Position numbers and translations under genes: made by a program. A DNA stretch of 64,000 nucleotides, taken from Flavobacterium salmonis. Lineage in GTDB: Bacteria > Bacteroidota > Bacteroidia > Flavobacteriales > Flavobacteriaceae. Under the pieces are notes generated by a model. That model did not search any database, was not told where the DNA came from, and worked only from the letters and a program-made list of their open reading frames with translations. Positions 42,810 to 51,990 of the stretch are shown piece by piece. The stretch is from NCBI RefSeq assembly GCF_903819435.1, contig NZ_CAIJDP010000089.1, positions 62,001-126,000 on the forward strand, in the 5' to 3' direction. The stretch's first letter is position 1, and each line of letters starts with the position of its first letter.

Positions 42810-44519
42810 TTAATGAGTATTTTTTAAATAATCAGGCAATGTTTTCTTATAATCAAATAAATGATTGTACGATTTCGGTAATTTATCTTGTATTTTAGTA
42901 TCGCTGGCAACATATAATTTTTTCATCCCAATCATTGATTCGGGAAGTGTTGCAACATGGGTTGAGGTTATATTGAGATGCTCTAATTGTTCTAAAATAG
43001 TAATATCATCGGGGATATTTGAAATTTCGTTGTCTCCAATATCCAGTCTTTTTAGTTTTTTGAGTTCCAAAACTATTTCCGGAAACTGAGTCAGTTTATT
43101 TGAAGATAAATCCAACTCGTTTAGTTCTGTAAGTTGGACCAGCTGAGGCGAGATTTTTTGAATTTTGCAGTTCAAAAACTTCAAATGCTGCAATTTGGGA
43201 AGTTTGGAAATGGCATCAGGAATTTCGTCCATTGTAATGCTTATTTCTAAATGAGTAAGGTTTTTCAATCTTTCAATTTCAGGAATCCATCCAATATGTT
43301 TATGATCAACTATTTTTAATGATGTTGTTTCAGGATGCAAAAGTGCTTCCTGCAGAGTAAAGGGTAATGTATTAAAATGATCTTCTGTCATGTCTGACGG
43401 AATATCGCCCGATGCATTCCTATTTGTAGTGGGACGAACCACAAATACACCTCCGCCTAAACGGTTATCTCCACAATTTTGTACAGATTCCATAAACACC
43501 AGCGAATTCTTTGCACGGAGGTTTTTCGGCACCTTAAAGGTTCGGAGACCTAAATTATAGACTGGTCCGAATTTTTCAACATTTAAAATTTTTATTCGAA
43601 AAGATTCCCCTTTAGTTCTAAAACGTACATATACCGTACCCGAAGTTTCACCGGGTACGTAAATTGGGATACCTGCAAGCTTCATAATACCCTGCCAGCC
43701 GGAATTATAAGTATTAATGTATTTTTTTATACGAAACTCATAATGTAAACCTGTACGCCAATGCACAAAAGGATTTGTGTCATTTGTACGCATCCAAATC
43801 ATCTCAATGGACGGATTCGATTGTGGAAAAGTTTCTACACCTGGAATATCGGGAAGGTAATAATCACCGAAATTATTAATTGTCTTGTCTTCCTGAAACT
43901 TACGGATCATGCGACTATCATTGACACCCGATAATAAAATTTCAACCTTACCTCCTATTTTAAAAATAATCCCTGCTTCATGAATTTGATCTCCTAAAAC
44001 CCGAAGATTTACAAACTCTACATATTCAGCAGCTGCGTATAATTTTATAAAAAGCTTTTCAAAATCCCTTCGTCCTAAATCCAAAGCTGAATTATGTATT
44101 TGATGATAAGGATGTTCTTCTTTTTTTCCGGTCTCTAAAAACGGAATATAGGAAGCAGATCCGTAAAAATAACCGCTTCGGTAAGAAAAACTTAGAGGTG
44201 TTTCGAAGGTAATAATATTGTTTCCATTTTCGTCCAGTAGAGAATAAGCCTTTCCGTAAGGCTTACTTGTCATTTGGTAAATTCTAAAAGAACCGCTTTC
44301 GTCCAAATCTGAATACACCATGTATTGTTTTAACGACGGAATGTAAAAATACTTAGGATAATAAACTCGTCCCCGAAGTACAGGAGATAACTCATACTTT
44401 TTGGAACTGCCTAATATATTATTCCGAAAAAGGTATTTGTACTTTGATGAATTGTGAATTCGTCCAAAAAGAAATAATACCAATAATAAAACGGTAATTA
44501 AAATATAAATGTTTTGCAT
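42810..44519 (-). CDS. Membrane-anchored leucine-rich-repeat protein
   Basis: A 569-residue protein. One N-terminal helix (IYILITVLLLVLFLFGRI, 4-21) likely anchors it. Residues 25-400 form a large domain of unknown type, beta-rich with many aromatic residues (PVLRGRVYYPKYFYIPSLKQYMVYSDLDES). Residues about 415-545 hold six or more leucine-rich repeats of 22-23 residues in the pattern LxxLxxLxLSxNxLxxIP (TELNELDLSSNKLTQFP, LKRLDIGDNEISNIP). It has no T9SS tail. Neighbours suggest a role in the unknown accessory region. Confidence 0.7.
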   Translation of the reverse strand: MQNIYILITVLLLVLFLFGRIHNSSKYKYLFRNNILGSSKKYELSPVLRGRVYYPKYFYIPSLKQYMVYSDLDESGSFRIYQMTSKPYGKAYSLLDENGNNIITFETPLSFSYRSGYFYGSASYIPFLETGKKEEHPYHQIHNSALDLGRRDFEKLFIKLYAAAEYVEFVNLRVLGDQIHEAGIIFKIGGKVEILLSGVNDSRMIRKFQEDKTINNFGDYYLPDIPGVETFPQSNPSIEMIWMRTNDTNPFVHWRTGLHYEFRIKKYINTYNSGWQGIMKLAGIPIYVPGETSGTVYVRFRTKGESFRIKILNVEKFGPVYNLGLRTFKVPKNLRAKNSLVFMESVQNCGDNRLGGGVFVVRPTTNRNASGDIPSDMTEDHFNTLPFTLQEALLHPETTSLKIVDHKHIGWIPEIERLKNLTHLEISITMDEIPDAISKLPKLQHLKFLNCKIQKISPQLVQLTELNELDLSSNKLTQFPEIVLELKKLKRLDIGDNEISNIPDDITILEQLEHLNITSTHVATLPESMIGMKKLYVASDTKIQDKLPKSYNHLFDYKKTLPDYLKNTH

Positions 44520-44758
44520 AAAAAATATTTAGTCTAACCCTTTGGGTGAAATTGATTAAAAAAATTGATTTGATTATAAAAAGTATAAAATCGGGAGTAA
44601 AACATCATTTATAACTTAAGGAATTGATGTGATCCTGAGCGGAGTCGAAGGCTTTTGAACACCAAAGGGCTTCGACTAAGTTTATCCTGAGCGAAGACGA
44701 ATGGACTCAGCCTGAGACTTATTTTTAATTTAATCCAACGGTATCTGTTCTTATGATT
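44520..44758. other. Intergenic region with Flavobacterium-type repeat
   Basis: 239 nt between the LRR gene and a membrane-protein gene. The left part is AT-rich. The right part is the repeat listed separately. No ORF is visible. Confidence 0.5.
44629..44722. repeat. CTGAGCGGAGTCGAAGG-type dispersed repeat
   Basis: ATCCTGAGCGGAGTCGAAGG at 44631-44650 is followed by its partial inverse GGCTTCGACTAAG (44669-44681) and by ATCCTGAGCGAAGACGAA (44685-44702). From memory this wording is a frequent intergenic repeat in Flavobacterium genomes. It has much higher GC than its surroundings. Confidence 0.65.
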
Positions 44759-45766
44759 CTATCTCAAATTTCTATTGTATTTTATGTAGGACTCTTTAAT
44801 CGTTTCATTCAAATCAAAAAAATCCTTTTTATCTTTACCATTAACTGCACTTTCATTATTCACCGGAATGTCTACTAATATTACATTCTTATAAAAAAAT
44901 CTGATTCCTCCATTCAAATAAAGATGGAGATATAAAGGTTCTGTTTCCCTGGGTCTAAATATTTTAAATTTATCTGTCGAACATTTTTCCTGCTCTGCAA
45001 TAAACTTCTCAAAAGGAAAAGGAAATTCTACAGCATAATATTTATTTTCAGTGTATGAAAACCACGATAATAAAAAGGCATTTGCATTAAAAGGAATCTG
45101 AACCGTCTCTCTAAAACCTTCTTTATTAACATAATAATGTCTGGTTTTTGTCTTCAATGCAATAAATTCTTTTTGAGAATATGATTGTATGTTATTCGTA
45201 ATTTTTATATCAGAAGAATTCCTATTTGCCGTATTTACAAACTGAATATTGTCTATAGCCAGAAAAAGATCCAGATCATGATTAATAACTAACACTATAT
45301 TTACAAAGTGTTCGTCCTGCTGTTTTTTTATGTAATAATACCGAACTGATCTAAAGGCATAATAAAATAGCGGAAAACCAAATAAAATTAGCAGCCATAA
45401 ATAAAAATGAAAGATGTTGAATTCATTATTTTTTTGATACAAAACCAATAAATAAAATCCGAAACCGGTAATTAATAAACTGCTTAATATGATTAAAAAA
45501 GAAACAAAAGAGTAAAAAACCGATTTAAAACCTGTTGTATCCCTGTCATTTAATATTGGTATGAATTTCTTCAAACCATCAAAGAAATAAGTCGCAATAA
45601 CAGCAAGAATACTATTATAAACAAGGGCAGACTCAAGACCCAGAAAGTATAAAAACGGATAAGAAGCATAAGAAGCTATAACTAATGGCAAAATAATATG
45701 GCTCAGTAATTCTTCAAAATTGCAACAGACAGGTTCTGCTTTTTTATATAATTTATATCTTTTCAT
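44759..45766 (-). CDS. Four-helix membrane protein, paralogue of 46.5-48.4 kb gene
   Basis: A 335-residue inner-membrane protein. Four predicted helices lie in residues 22-150 (PLVIASYASYPFLYFLGLESALVYNSILAVIATYFF, then SFLIILSSLLITGFGFYLLVLY and FYLWLLILFGFPLFYYAF). The soluble part (150-335) contains IDNIQFVNTANRNSSDIKI and YYAVEFPFPFEKFIAEQEKC, closely matched in the 637-residue protein encoded upstream. It follows the 216-residue gene by 16 nt. No known family recognised. Confidence 0.65.
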   Translation of the reverse strand: MKRYKLYKKAEPVCCNFEELLSHIILPLVIASYASYPFLYFLGLESALVYNSILAVIATYFFDGLKKFIPILNDRDTTGFKSVFYSFVSFLIILSSLLITGFGFYLLVLYQKNNEFNIFHFYLWLLILFGFPLFYYAFRSVRYYYIKKQQDEHFVNIVLVINHDLDLFLAIDNIQFVNTANRNSSDIKITNNIQSYSQKEFIALKTKTRHYYVNKEGFRETVQIPFNANAFLLSWFSYTENKYYAVEFPFPFEKFIAEQEKCSTDKFKIFRPRETEPLYLHLYLNGGIRFFYKNVILVDIPVNNESAVNGKDKKDFFDLNETIKESYIKYNRNLR

Positions 45767-45782
45767 AATTTTGCATTATTAA

Positions 45783-46433
45783 TCAAGATTGACTTATATA
45801 TTCCTGAATTCCGGAATACAAGTGTCCAAATAGAGCAACACAAAAATAACCGGGCTTCACTCCTGTTATATTTGAGTAAGCAGTATCTAATAAGCTAAAG
45901 AATTTTAATTTAAATAATTCATCAAACATTAGCATATAGGGATTATCGTAATCATCAGCTTCATATTCTGGTTTCTGATTCTCTGCTAACAATTCACCAT
46001 ACCAGAATTTCATTACAAGATAAGCTGATAAACTTTTTAGATACAACGGTTCGCCAGTTAGTACAGGTTTGTCAGAATCAAGAACAATCCAGTTATTATC
46101 TGGTCCGGTATCGGAATTTAACAAAAAATTATACGTACATTTTTCATATGCATTTCCAATAGCACGATTTTCTAAATCATAACTGTCATACCTCCATTCA
46201 TAATTTACGGCTTCATATGTTTTGGACTGGCTGCTTATCTGGTCAAATGCTTCCTTAAGTTCATTTGTAAGCTGATTTAATATAGCCTCATCATCAATCT
46301 CATTCAGTTTCTTTTGTACATCCGCAGGTGAAACCAGTAAACTGTCAATTATTTCTGAATCGGCTTTATTTATTTGTTCCCAGATATTTTTATTACGGGC
46401 TTCAATCTTAGAAAGCATTTTTGACTTCTCCAT
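45783..46433 (-). CDS. Unknown soluble protein, first gene behind promoter B
   Basis: A 216-residue, acidic, largely helical protein without signal or membrane segments. The first 75 residues are heptad-like (LNEIDDEAILNQLTNELKEAFDQI). The C-terminal part is rich in aromatic residues (LSAYLVMKFWYGELLAENQKPEYEADDYDNPY). No family is recognised. Its start lies 18 bp from a TAAATTTG box that has the shared dyad 22 bp upstream. Cotranscribed with the membrane protein downstream. Confidence 0.6.
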   Translation of the reverse strand: MEKSKMLSKIEARNKNIWEQINKADSEIIDSLLVSPADVQKKLNEIDDEAILNQLTNELKEAFDQISSQSKTYEAVNYEWRYDSYDLENRAIGNAYEKCTYNFLLNSDTGPDNNWIVLDSDKPVLTGEPLYLKSLSAYLVMKFWYGELLAENQKPEYEADDYDNPYMLMFDELFKLKFFSLLDTAYSNITGVKPGYFCVALFGHLYSGIQEYISQS

Positions 46434-46450
46434 ATTTTACAATTTGAAAT

Positions 46451-46500
46451 CAAATTTAGATCTATTGATTTTCTTAATTGTCACTATTTGTAGTGATTTT
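46451..46500 (-). promoter_or_regulatory. Promoter B of the shared-dyad set
   Basis: On the minus strand TAAATTTG (plus 46451-46458) is the -7 box. Exactly 22 bp upstream is the perfect dyad TCACTA-TTTG-TAGTGA (46481-46496) followed by TTTT. It sits against the 3' end of the upstream 637-codon gene, so the promoter lies between two genes of the same orientation. Confidence 0.75.
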
Positions 46501-46501
46501 G

Positions 46502-48415
46502 CTATACATAACGTGTGCCTTTGCTTTCTAAAATTGCATTTAATGTAGTAGACTGGTGACCTGCTTTTTTAGATTTTTCTGCAGCTTCAAGAGCTTTTTT
46601 GGGATTATTCAATTTGCAATAAATCTCTGCAAGATTGCAGGTATAAATTCCTTCTTTAGGATTGTTTGAAATTGCTTTTTCAAACTCAGCCAGGGATTCT
46701 TCATATCGGGATTCCTGATCATATAAACATCCGTAGTTATTGTGCATATGTGCCAGAGCAGCCGGTTCATGCTGCGTTTTTGCAATAAAATAATCTTTTT
46801 TGGCATAACAGGCTTTCGATCCTTCTTTATACCACAATAATCTGACTTCCAGAAAATAAGCAAAACCATACCTTGGATCTATTGCCTTAATCATGTCACA
46901 TTTTTCCTGAGCCTGATCGTATTGTTTATCAAACACCAAATCCCAGGCTTCTTTATATAGCGATCGCTTTTGCTGGTCTTCATCACTATCAAGCAAATGA
47001 TCCACCATATCTTGTTTGCGGTCTTTTTTAACCTGAATCTCCCAATCACCAAATAATATGGATTTATCATTTGCAATGATTCTAAATTGTAAATCTGTCT
47101 CGTCTCCGTTTTCAAAATTAAGATCAAACCTAACAGCAACCTCATCATTTCCGTCTGTCAGTTTTTGTATACTTTGAAAGAGTTTCTGGCTATTGAAGAT
47201 TAGAGTGAGCCAATCGTACAGATAATTTCCTCTGTACACAATTCCGATTTTTTTGGGCAGAAATCGCAATTTATCTATTTCCATTTCAGCGATTTCACTT
47301 TTGTATTCACTAAATGAAACATCATCAACATCCAGATAATTATTCCCTCTAAGGCCAGAGATAGTCATTCGCCAGGGAATCAATTTGTTTTGTATCAAAA
47401 ATCGCTCTTCAATTCCTCCTGAAGTTTTAATTTTTTCTATCAAATTCAAAAAAGCTTTGGGATTGCTGTAATAATCATGTGACTGGCGGTGAAGGTCTAT
47501 TTTTTCATTTCGTACCTCCTCTGAAATAACAGTTGGAATGTTGTCCTGAAGATAAATTAAAACCATATCATCGTTAAAAAGACGGATTCCACCATTGGCA
47601 TGTATATGCAGATTTAACCTTTTGGTTTTCTTGCCACGCAAAACTTTGGAGACATTTGTGGGATATTTTTCCTGTTCGATTGTGAGTTTCTCAAATGGAA
47701 AAGGTAATTCAATATCATAATATTTATCTTCAATAACAGAATACCAGGACATCAAAAGAGAATCTGCACTAAAAGGCATATGTATCATCTCGCTATAAAT
47801 AATTTCTACGAGATAATAGTTTCTATTGCTGCTATCCATTTTATTTAATTCAGATTCCGAATAAAAACAATTAGGCTTCTCTAATTTAATATCTGACATG
47901 GTTCGCCTTGAAGTATTAACAAACTGAATATTGTCAATATACATAAGCAATTCCCTGTCATGACGTATTTTGAGTGGTACTCTTAAATATTCTGTTGCCA
48001 TGGATCTTTCTGCCAAATAATAACTTCCATGACGAAAAGCATAATAGGCTATTGGAATACTAAATAAAACACAGAGCCATAACTGAAAGTAAAATTTATT
48101 AAACATCCCTGTTTTTTGATAAACAACCAATGTATAAACTCCATAATCAACAAATAGAAGCACTCCGGATATAAAGGCTACACCTAATAAAAAATCAAAA
48201 GTTATTCCTGTATTTGATTTTCCAAAATAATATATGAAAAAATAGAGGCACCAGGAAATAACCACATTAAAAATAATTCCAACTGTAATACCAAAAAAAT
48301 AGAATAATCCATACGTGATAAGAGCAGCCAGTAATACTACTGCAACAGGAAAAGCAAGGTCTCCACCAAAATAAACCTCTTTTGTTTTTTTATAAGAACT
48401 GTAATTTTTAGTCAT
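46502..48415 (-). CDS. Four-helix membrane protein with C-terminal TPR extension
   Basis: A 637-residue inner-membrane protein. Helices at about 18-41, 43-63, 72-98 and 108-126 are followed by a soluble domain (140-300) that is paralogous to the 335-residue protein downstream (IDNIQFVNTSRRTMSDIKL; YDIELPFPFEKLTIEQEKY). Residues 300-480 form a second unknown domain. The C-terminus (about 490-637) carries tetratricopeptide-type repeats (YGCLYDQESRYEESLAEFEKAISNNPKEGIYTCNLAEIY), suggesting protein contacts. Last gene of a four-gene run with 3-4 nt gaps. Confidence 0.7.
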   Translation of the reverse strand: MTKNYSSYKKTKEVYFGGDLAFPVAVVLLAALITYGLFYFFGITVGIIFNVVISWCLYFFIYYFGKSNTGITFDFLLGVAFISGVLLFVDYGVYTLVVYQKTGMFNKFYFQLWLCVLFSIPIAYYAFRHGSYYLAERSMATEYLRVPLKIRHDRELLMYIDNIQFVNTSRRTMSDIKLEKPNCFYSESELNKMDSSNRNYYLVEIIYSEMIHMPFSADSLLMSWYSVIEDKYYDIELPFPFEKLTIEQEKYPTNVSKVLRGKKTKRLNLHIHANGGIRLFNDDMVLIYLQDNIPTVISEEVRNEKIDLHRQSHDYYSNPKAFLNLIEKIKTSGGIEERFLIQNKLIPWRMTISGLRGNNYLDVDDVSFSEYKSEIAEMEIDKLRFLPKKIGIVYRGNYLYDWLTLIFNSQKLFQSIQKLTDGNDEVAVRFDLNFENGDETDLQFRIIANDKSILFGDWEIQVKKDRKQDMVDHLLDSDEDQQKRSLYKEAWDLVFDKQYDQAQEKCDMIKAIDPRYGFAYFLEVRLLWYKEGSKACYAKKDYFIAKTQHEPAALAHMHNNYGCLYDQESRYEESLAEFEKAISNNPKEGIYTCNLAEIYCKLNNPKKALEAAEKSKKAGHQSTTLNAILESKGTRYV

Positions 48416-48418
48416 TTT

Positions 48419-49582
48419 TTAATTATTTATTTCTGTAAATATATTCAAATCTTCAAATCCGTTTGGTGCTGGCATTGGCACATAAGATCCTTGCAACATT
48501 GCCTTTTTTTCACCTGTTTCTTTATTTAGAACATATTTCCCGTATGAATATTTATTTGTACTGGTTATAGAATAGTCTTTTTCGCCTTCGTGAATTGTAT
48601 TTTCAAAACTGGCAGAAAACCCTCCAAAATTTTTCTTTATAAATTCAATTGCCTTTTTATCTTCTTCGGTTTCAATATAAAACTCCGACTTAAAATAATC
48701 ATCAAAAGGAGCAATTTCGTTCGTATTTAAATTAACTGCTATATCGTACGAAAAACGTTTTTCAGGATCCGTTCTAAAAGGGACATAGCGTATAATCCTT
48801 TTAAATTCAACAAGAGTGTTTTTACTGTCACCTAAAACGTTACTTTCATAATCATCCAAATTCAATGTCAATGAAGGATGTTTTTCCTTCAGTAACGTAA
48901 TTCCCATCTCAATAATGGCTTTTTTTGTTTTTTGAGTCGTTTCTTCTTCGTCAAAAAATTGAATCTTTTCTTCCTGTTCATAAATAGATTCCAAAACTGC
49001 TTTAGGACGAAATTCTGAAAATGTATTTTGCATTATAGCCGATTTAAAGCGGTTACCCTTTTTTATAAAAAACTTATTTAAGGAAGTCTTACTAAAATTA
49101 CTTATCCAATAATAATCCATGTTTTCGGTAATGGTTATTTCAGAATAGGGATCTTTTTGAAAATCTGTTTTTTGTTTGATAAAATTCAGTTTCTTTTTAT
49201 CTTCTTCTGATGGAATGTAAAAACTAAAATTATAACCGGATTCAAACGGCAAAATCTGTTTTGTGATTAGGTTAATGGTGATGTCATAATATTGATTCGG
49301 CTCAGCATTTAATGCAATAAACCGAATGTATCTTCTAAATTTGATTAGTATTTCTGTACCGTTTTTCCATGCAGTAGTTTCAAAATCATCAGAATTAAGT
49401 ACTAAAGAAGGCTGTTTTTCCTTTAGAATATCAAGTGAAATATCAATCAGTTCTTGTTTTGGCTTAGATTTTAATTCTTCTAAAGTATATTTCATTTTTG
49501 CTTGCTGGGAGAAAGAAGTAATCATATTCAGAATTAAAATAAGTTTCAAGAGGAGAATTATATTTCTTCTTTTTTTTTTCAC
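48419..49582 (-). CDS. Secreted protein with duplicated unknown domain
   Basis: A 387-residue protein with an N-terminal signal or anchor (about 5-26, NIILLLKLILILNMITSFSQ). Two tandem copies of a domain of about 140 residues follow, starting near 40 and 225: SLDILKEKQPSLVLNSDDFE with FRRYIRFIALNAEPNQYYDI in copy 1, and GITLLKEKHPSLTLNLDDYE with FKRIIRYVPFRTDPEKRFSYDI in copy 2. Both end near SFYIPSEEDKKKLNFIK or SEFYIETEEDKKAIEFIK. The family is unknown to me. It lies 3 nt before the TPR membrane-protein gene. Confidence 0.7.
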   Translation of the reverse strand: MKKKRRNIILLLKLILILNMITSFSQQAKMKYTLEELKSKPKQELIDISLDILKEKQPSLVLNSDDFETTAWKNGTEILIKFRRYIRFIALNAEPNQYYDITINLITKQILPFESGYNFSFYIPSEEDKKKLNFIKQKTDFQKDPYSEITITENMDYYWISNFSKTSLNKFFIKKGNRFKSAIMQNTFSEFRPKAVLESIYEQEEKIQFFDEEETTQKTKKAIIEMGITLLKEKHPSLTLNLDDYESNVLGDSKNTLVEFKRIIRYVPFRTDPEKRFSYDIAVNLNTNEIAPFDDYFKSEFYIETEEDKKAIEFIKKNFGGFSASFENTIHEGEKDYSITSTNKYSYGKYVLNKETGEKKAMLQGSYVPMPAPNGFEDLNIFTEINN

Positions 49583-49585
49583 AAA

Positions 49586-50737
49586 TTAGTCTTCATCAGT
49601 TTCATATACCGTATCATCAATAGCTATTTTTTGTTTTGCACGTTCTACAAAAACATTATCATTTTCTGCACCCAGAACCCTTTGTGCAGGAGTCAGGTTT
49701 CCGTTTAGCCAAATCATTCTGTCTTCCTTCTTTTTGGGAATATAACCGGACTGAAGCCTTTGAATAGCTTCATTATAAATTTCCCACATTACAGGATTTT
49801 CTTCTTCTTTTTTCTTTTCGATAAATAATGGAAGTGCCTCTTTAAAACCTAAATCTGTTAAAGCAAAAACGGCGAATATTGGATTGCTGTTTTTTTGAAA
49901 ATAAAGGAATGCTTCTTTTGTGTTTTCTTCAAAAAACCATTTTGCATACCAAGTCTGTTTTACGAAGGTATCATCAGCAGAATGTTTACCTGTTATTTCA
50001 ATAGCATCTATTATAACATTAATATCAAAAGTGGTTTGAAAATAAGTTAACTGAATTGCCATAAAGCCCGATGCCTGGTTCATTTCGTACCTTCTTTTTT
50101 TATGGGAGCTGTAGGTATAAATTTCAAATACAATACCGGCAAATTGTTCTTTGTCTTCATCATTAAAAGACGAAATAGCCTGAACCAGTTCTAATAAGGT
50201 TTCTCCATCTGGATCTGCACTTGTGCTTGTACCTAATTTATCATTGTCTCTGGCGTAATTTTTAGCATAATCAAACGCTGTTTTAAAAAACAAAACCACA
50301 TCACTCTTAAATTTTGGATTGTAATACGCTTTTACCAATGCATAAAGTGATTGACTGTTTACATATAATTTTTGAAAATATAAAAAGTCTCCACCTTTCA
50401 AAAAATCAGTTGCATATCCCAAAACCTTTTGAAAAGCTTCATCCTCATCCAAAGAAATCATTACATCATAACGCCTGTCAAGCATATAATCTGCAATCTC
50501 GATGATTTGCATCCTAAGATTTTTGCTTTTTGAAATTTTGTATTCCTCAATGGCCTGATCTATGTATTTTTTTATTAAGCCTTCTATAAACGATTTAAAA
50601 TAATAGAAGTCAACTCCCTTTGAGTAACTACTCCCAAAGTATGATCTTATTTTATCGGCAATTAAATTATAGTTACCTGTATTATCTTTTGCAAAATCCA
50701 GTACTTCCTGATCGATTATTTTTTCAAAATTTTTCAT
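49586..50737 (-). CDS. Helical repeat (HEAT-like) protein of unknown function
   Basis: A 383-residue cytoplasmic, almost wholly helical acidic protein. The second half (FAVFALTDLGFKEALPLFIEKKKEEENPVMWEIYNEAIQRLQSG) has the look of degenerate HEAT repeats. No enzyme motif is visible. Spacing of 3-4 nt on both sides ties it to the secreted neighbours, so it may supply cytoplasmic support to an envelope assembly. Confidence 0.6.
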   Translation of the reverse strand: MKNFEKIIDQEVLDFAKDNTGNYNLIADKIRSYFGSSYSKGVDFYYFKSFIEGLIKKYIDQAIEEYKISKSKNLRMQIIEIADYMLDRRYDVMISLDEDEAFQKVLGYATDFLKGGDFLYFQKLYVNSQSLYALVKAYYNPKFKSDVVLFFKTAFDYAKNYARDNDKLGTSTSADPDGETLLELVQAISSFNDEDKEQFAGIVFEIYTYSSHKKRRYEMNQASGFMAIQLTYFQTTFDINVIIDAIEITGKHSADDTFVKQTWYAKWFFEENTKEAFLYFQKNSNPIFAVFALTDLGFKEALPLFIEKKKEEENPVMWEIYNEAIQRLQSGYIPKKKEDRMIWLNGNLTPAQRVLGAENDNVFVERAKQKIAIDDTVYETDED

Positions 50738-50741
50738 GTTA

Positions 50742-51908
50742 TTATTGCTTTGCGTTTAGAATTAATTTTTTCAGGGATTCTAAAGTCAATGAATCCTTTT
50801 TGGAAACTATTTTAGAATCTTCATACTGGGTGTATTTATACTTATCAGACTGCTGTTCGATTAAAAATCCTCTGACTGGATTTCCTTTTTCGTCAACATA
50901 TAGCGCTACATGGGTATTGATGCTTTCATCTAATTCTAAAACGAGCGAATAATCATTTTTGCCTTCATTAGAAAAATAAGGAATTGGCTGATTGTTCATC
51001 ATTAAAAAAACCTGCAAAATTAAATTAGAATTTGGTCCGTAAGCTTCCTTATATAACTCTTTATTGGTTTCCAGAGTAACATTTTGAGCCATAAGAATTT
51101 GGTCATCATTGAAGAAAAAGTAAGATATAAATCCTTTTGAAGGTTTTATTTTTTGAGATATATCAGAATAACTGAATTGAGATTTTGCTATTAATTTATT
51201 CTCTACCTCAAAAAGTACATTTCCATTTTTTGAGTCTTCAAATTCAACCGTAATACTTCTAAATTTATTGTCAATTGCTTCATCCTCTGCGTTTGGTAAA
51301 CTTTCTTTATAAATTGTATAACCTTTTGGCAAAAACTTAAGTTTAATCAATTCGGCATAATGCATCGCCATAATCCAGAAATCTGCGTTTGTAATTTTGC
51401 CATCCGTATAATATTCAGATACTAAAAGATGAGCTTCTCCCAAACGAAATTCATCCTTATGAACTAATCCATTATCAGGTTTGTTGTTTTTATAAGTTGT
51501 TTTAGTGAATTTTAAATTAAATTCCTGCCCTTCATATTGCATTAAATCAAGCAAAGAACAAGTATATTGGGCTTTAAATATTCCGTTTTCATAATAATCA
51601 ATAAGTGGAATTTCTAATTCATTGCTGTAAACAAAGTATCCTTCAAAAGGTTTTTCGTTCTTGTATTTGCCAATCAAAGGTTTGATTCCCTCAAGATTAT
51701 AACGATAATTTTCTGCTTGAATTAATTTTCCTTCTTTATACAAATGTTTATATTCTGTCATTTCATTATAAGAAGTATGAATTAATTCGCCTTCACGCTG
51801 CCCGGCACCATTTAATTTTTCCTGATCGTATTCGTATTTCATATTTTTGTTTTGGGAGTGAGAGATTACAGCGTTAAAAAGTAAAAAGAGTAAAATGATT
51901 TTCTTCAT
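50742..51908 (-). CDS. Secreted MORN-like repeat protein of unknown function
   Basis: A 388-residue exported protein with signal peptide MKKIILLFLLFNAVISHSQ. Residues 30-150 show short repeats of the kind seen in MORN/YwqK-like proteins (LNGAGQREGELIHTSY, YKEGKLIQAENYRYN, YYENGIFKAQYTC). The rest is a beta-rich domain (FRSITVEFEDSKNGNVLFEVENKL). First gene of the four-gene run 51908-46502. No T9SS tail. Confidence 0.6.
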   Translation of the reverse strand: MKKIILLFLLFNAVISHSQNKNMKYEYDQEKLNGAGQREGELIHTSYNEMTEYKHLYKEGKLIQAENYRYNLEGIKPLIGKYKNEKPFEGYFVYSNELEIPLIDYYENGIFKAQYTCSLLDLMQYEGQEFNLKFTKTTYKNNKPDNGLVHKDEFRLGEAHLLVSEYYTDGKITNADFWIMAMHYAELIKLKFLPKGYTIYKESLPNAEDEAIDNKFRSITVEFEDSKNGNVLFEVENKLIAKSQFSYSDISQKIKPSKGFISYFFFNDDQILMAQNVTLETNKELYKEAYGPNSNLILQVFLMMNNQPIPYFSNEGKNDYSLVLELDESINTHVALYVDEKGNPVRGFLIEQQSDKYKYTQYEDSKIVSKKDSLTLESLKKLILNAKQ

Positions 51909-51990
51909 CTGAATCCGGTATTAATAATATAGTTTGTTTTTGATCCCGAAGATGACCTTCATTTTCAAAATCCCTATTTTCCTGCTAATT

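Noticed and set aside
44598..44622. Dyad-like sequence resembling the shared regulatory motif
   Set aside because: It reads GTAAAACATCATTTATAAC, similar to part of site A, but lacks the TAGTGA arm and has no -7 box 22 bp away in either direction.
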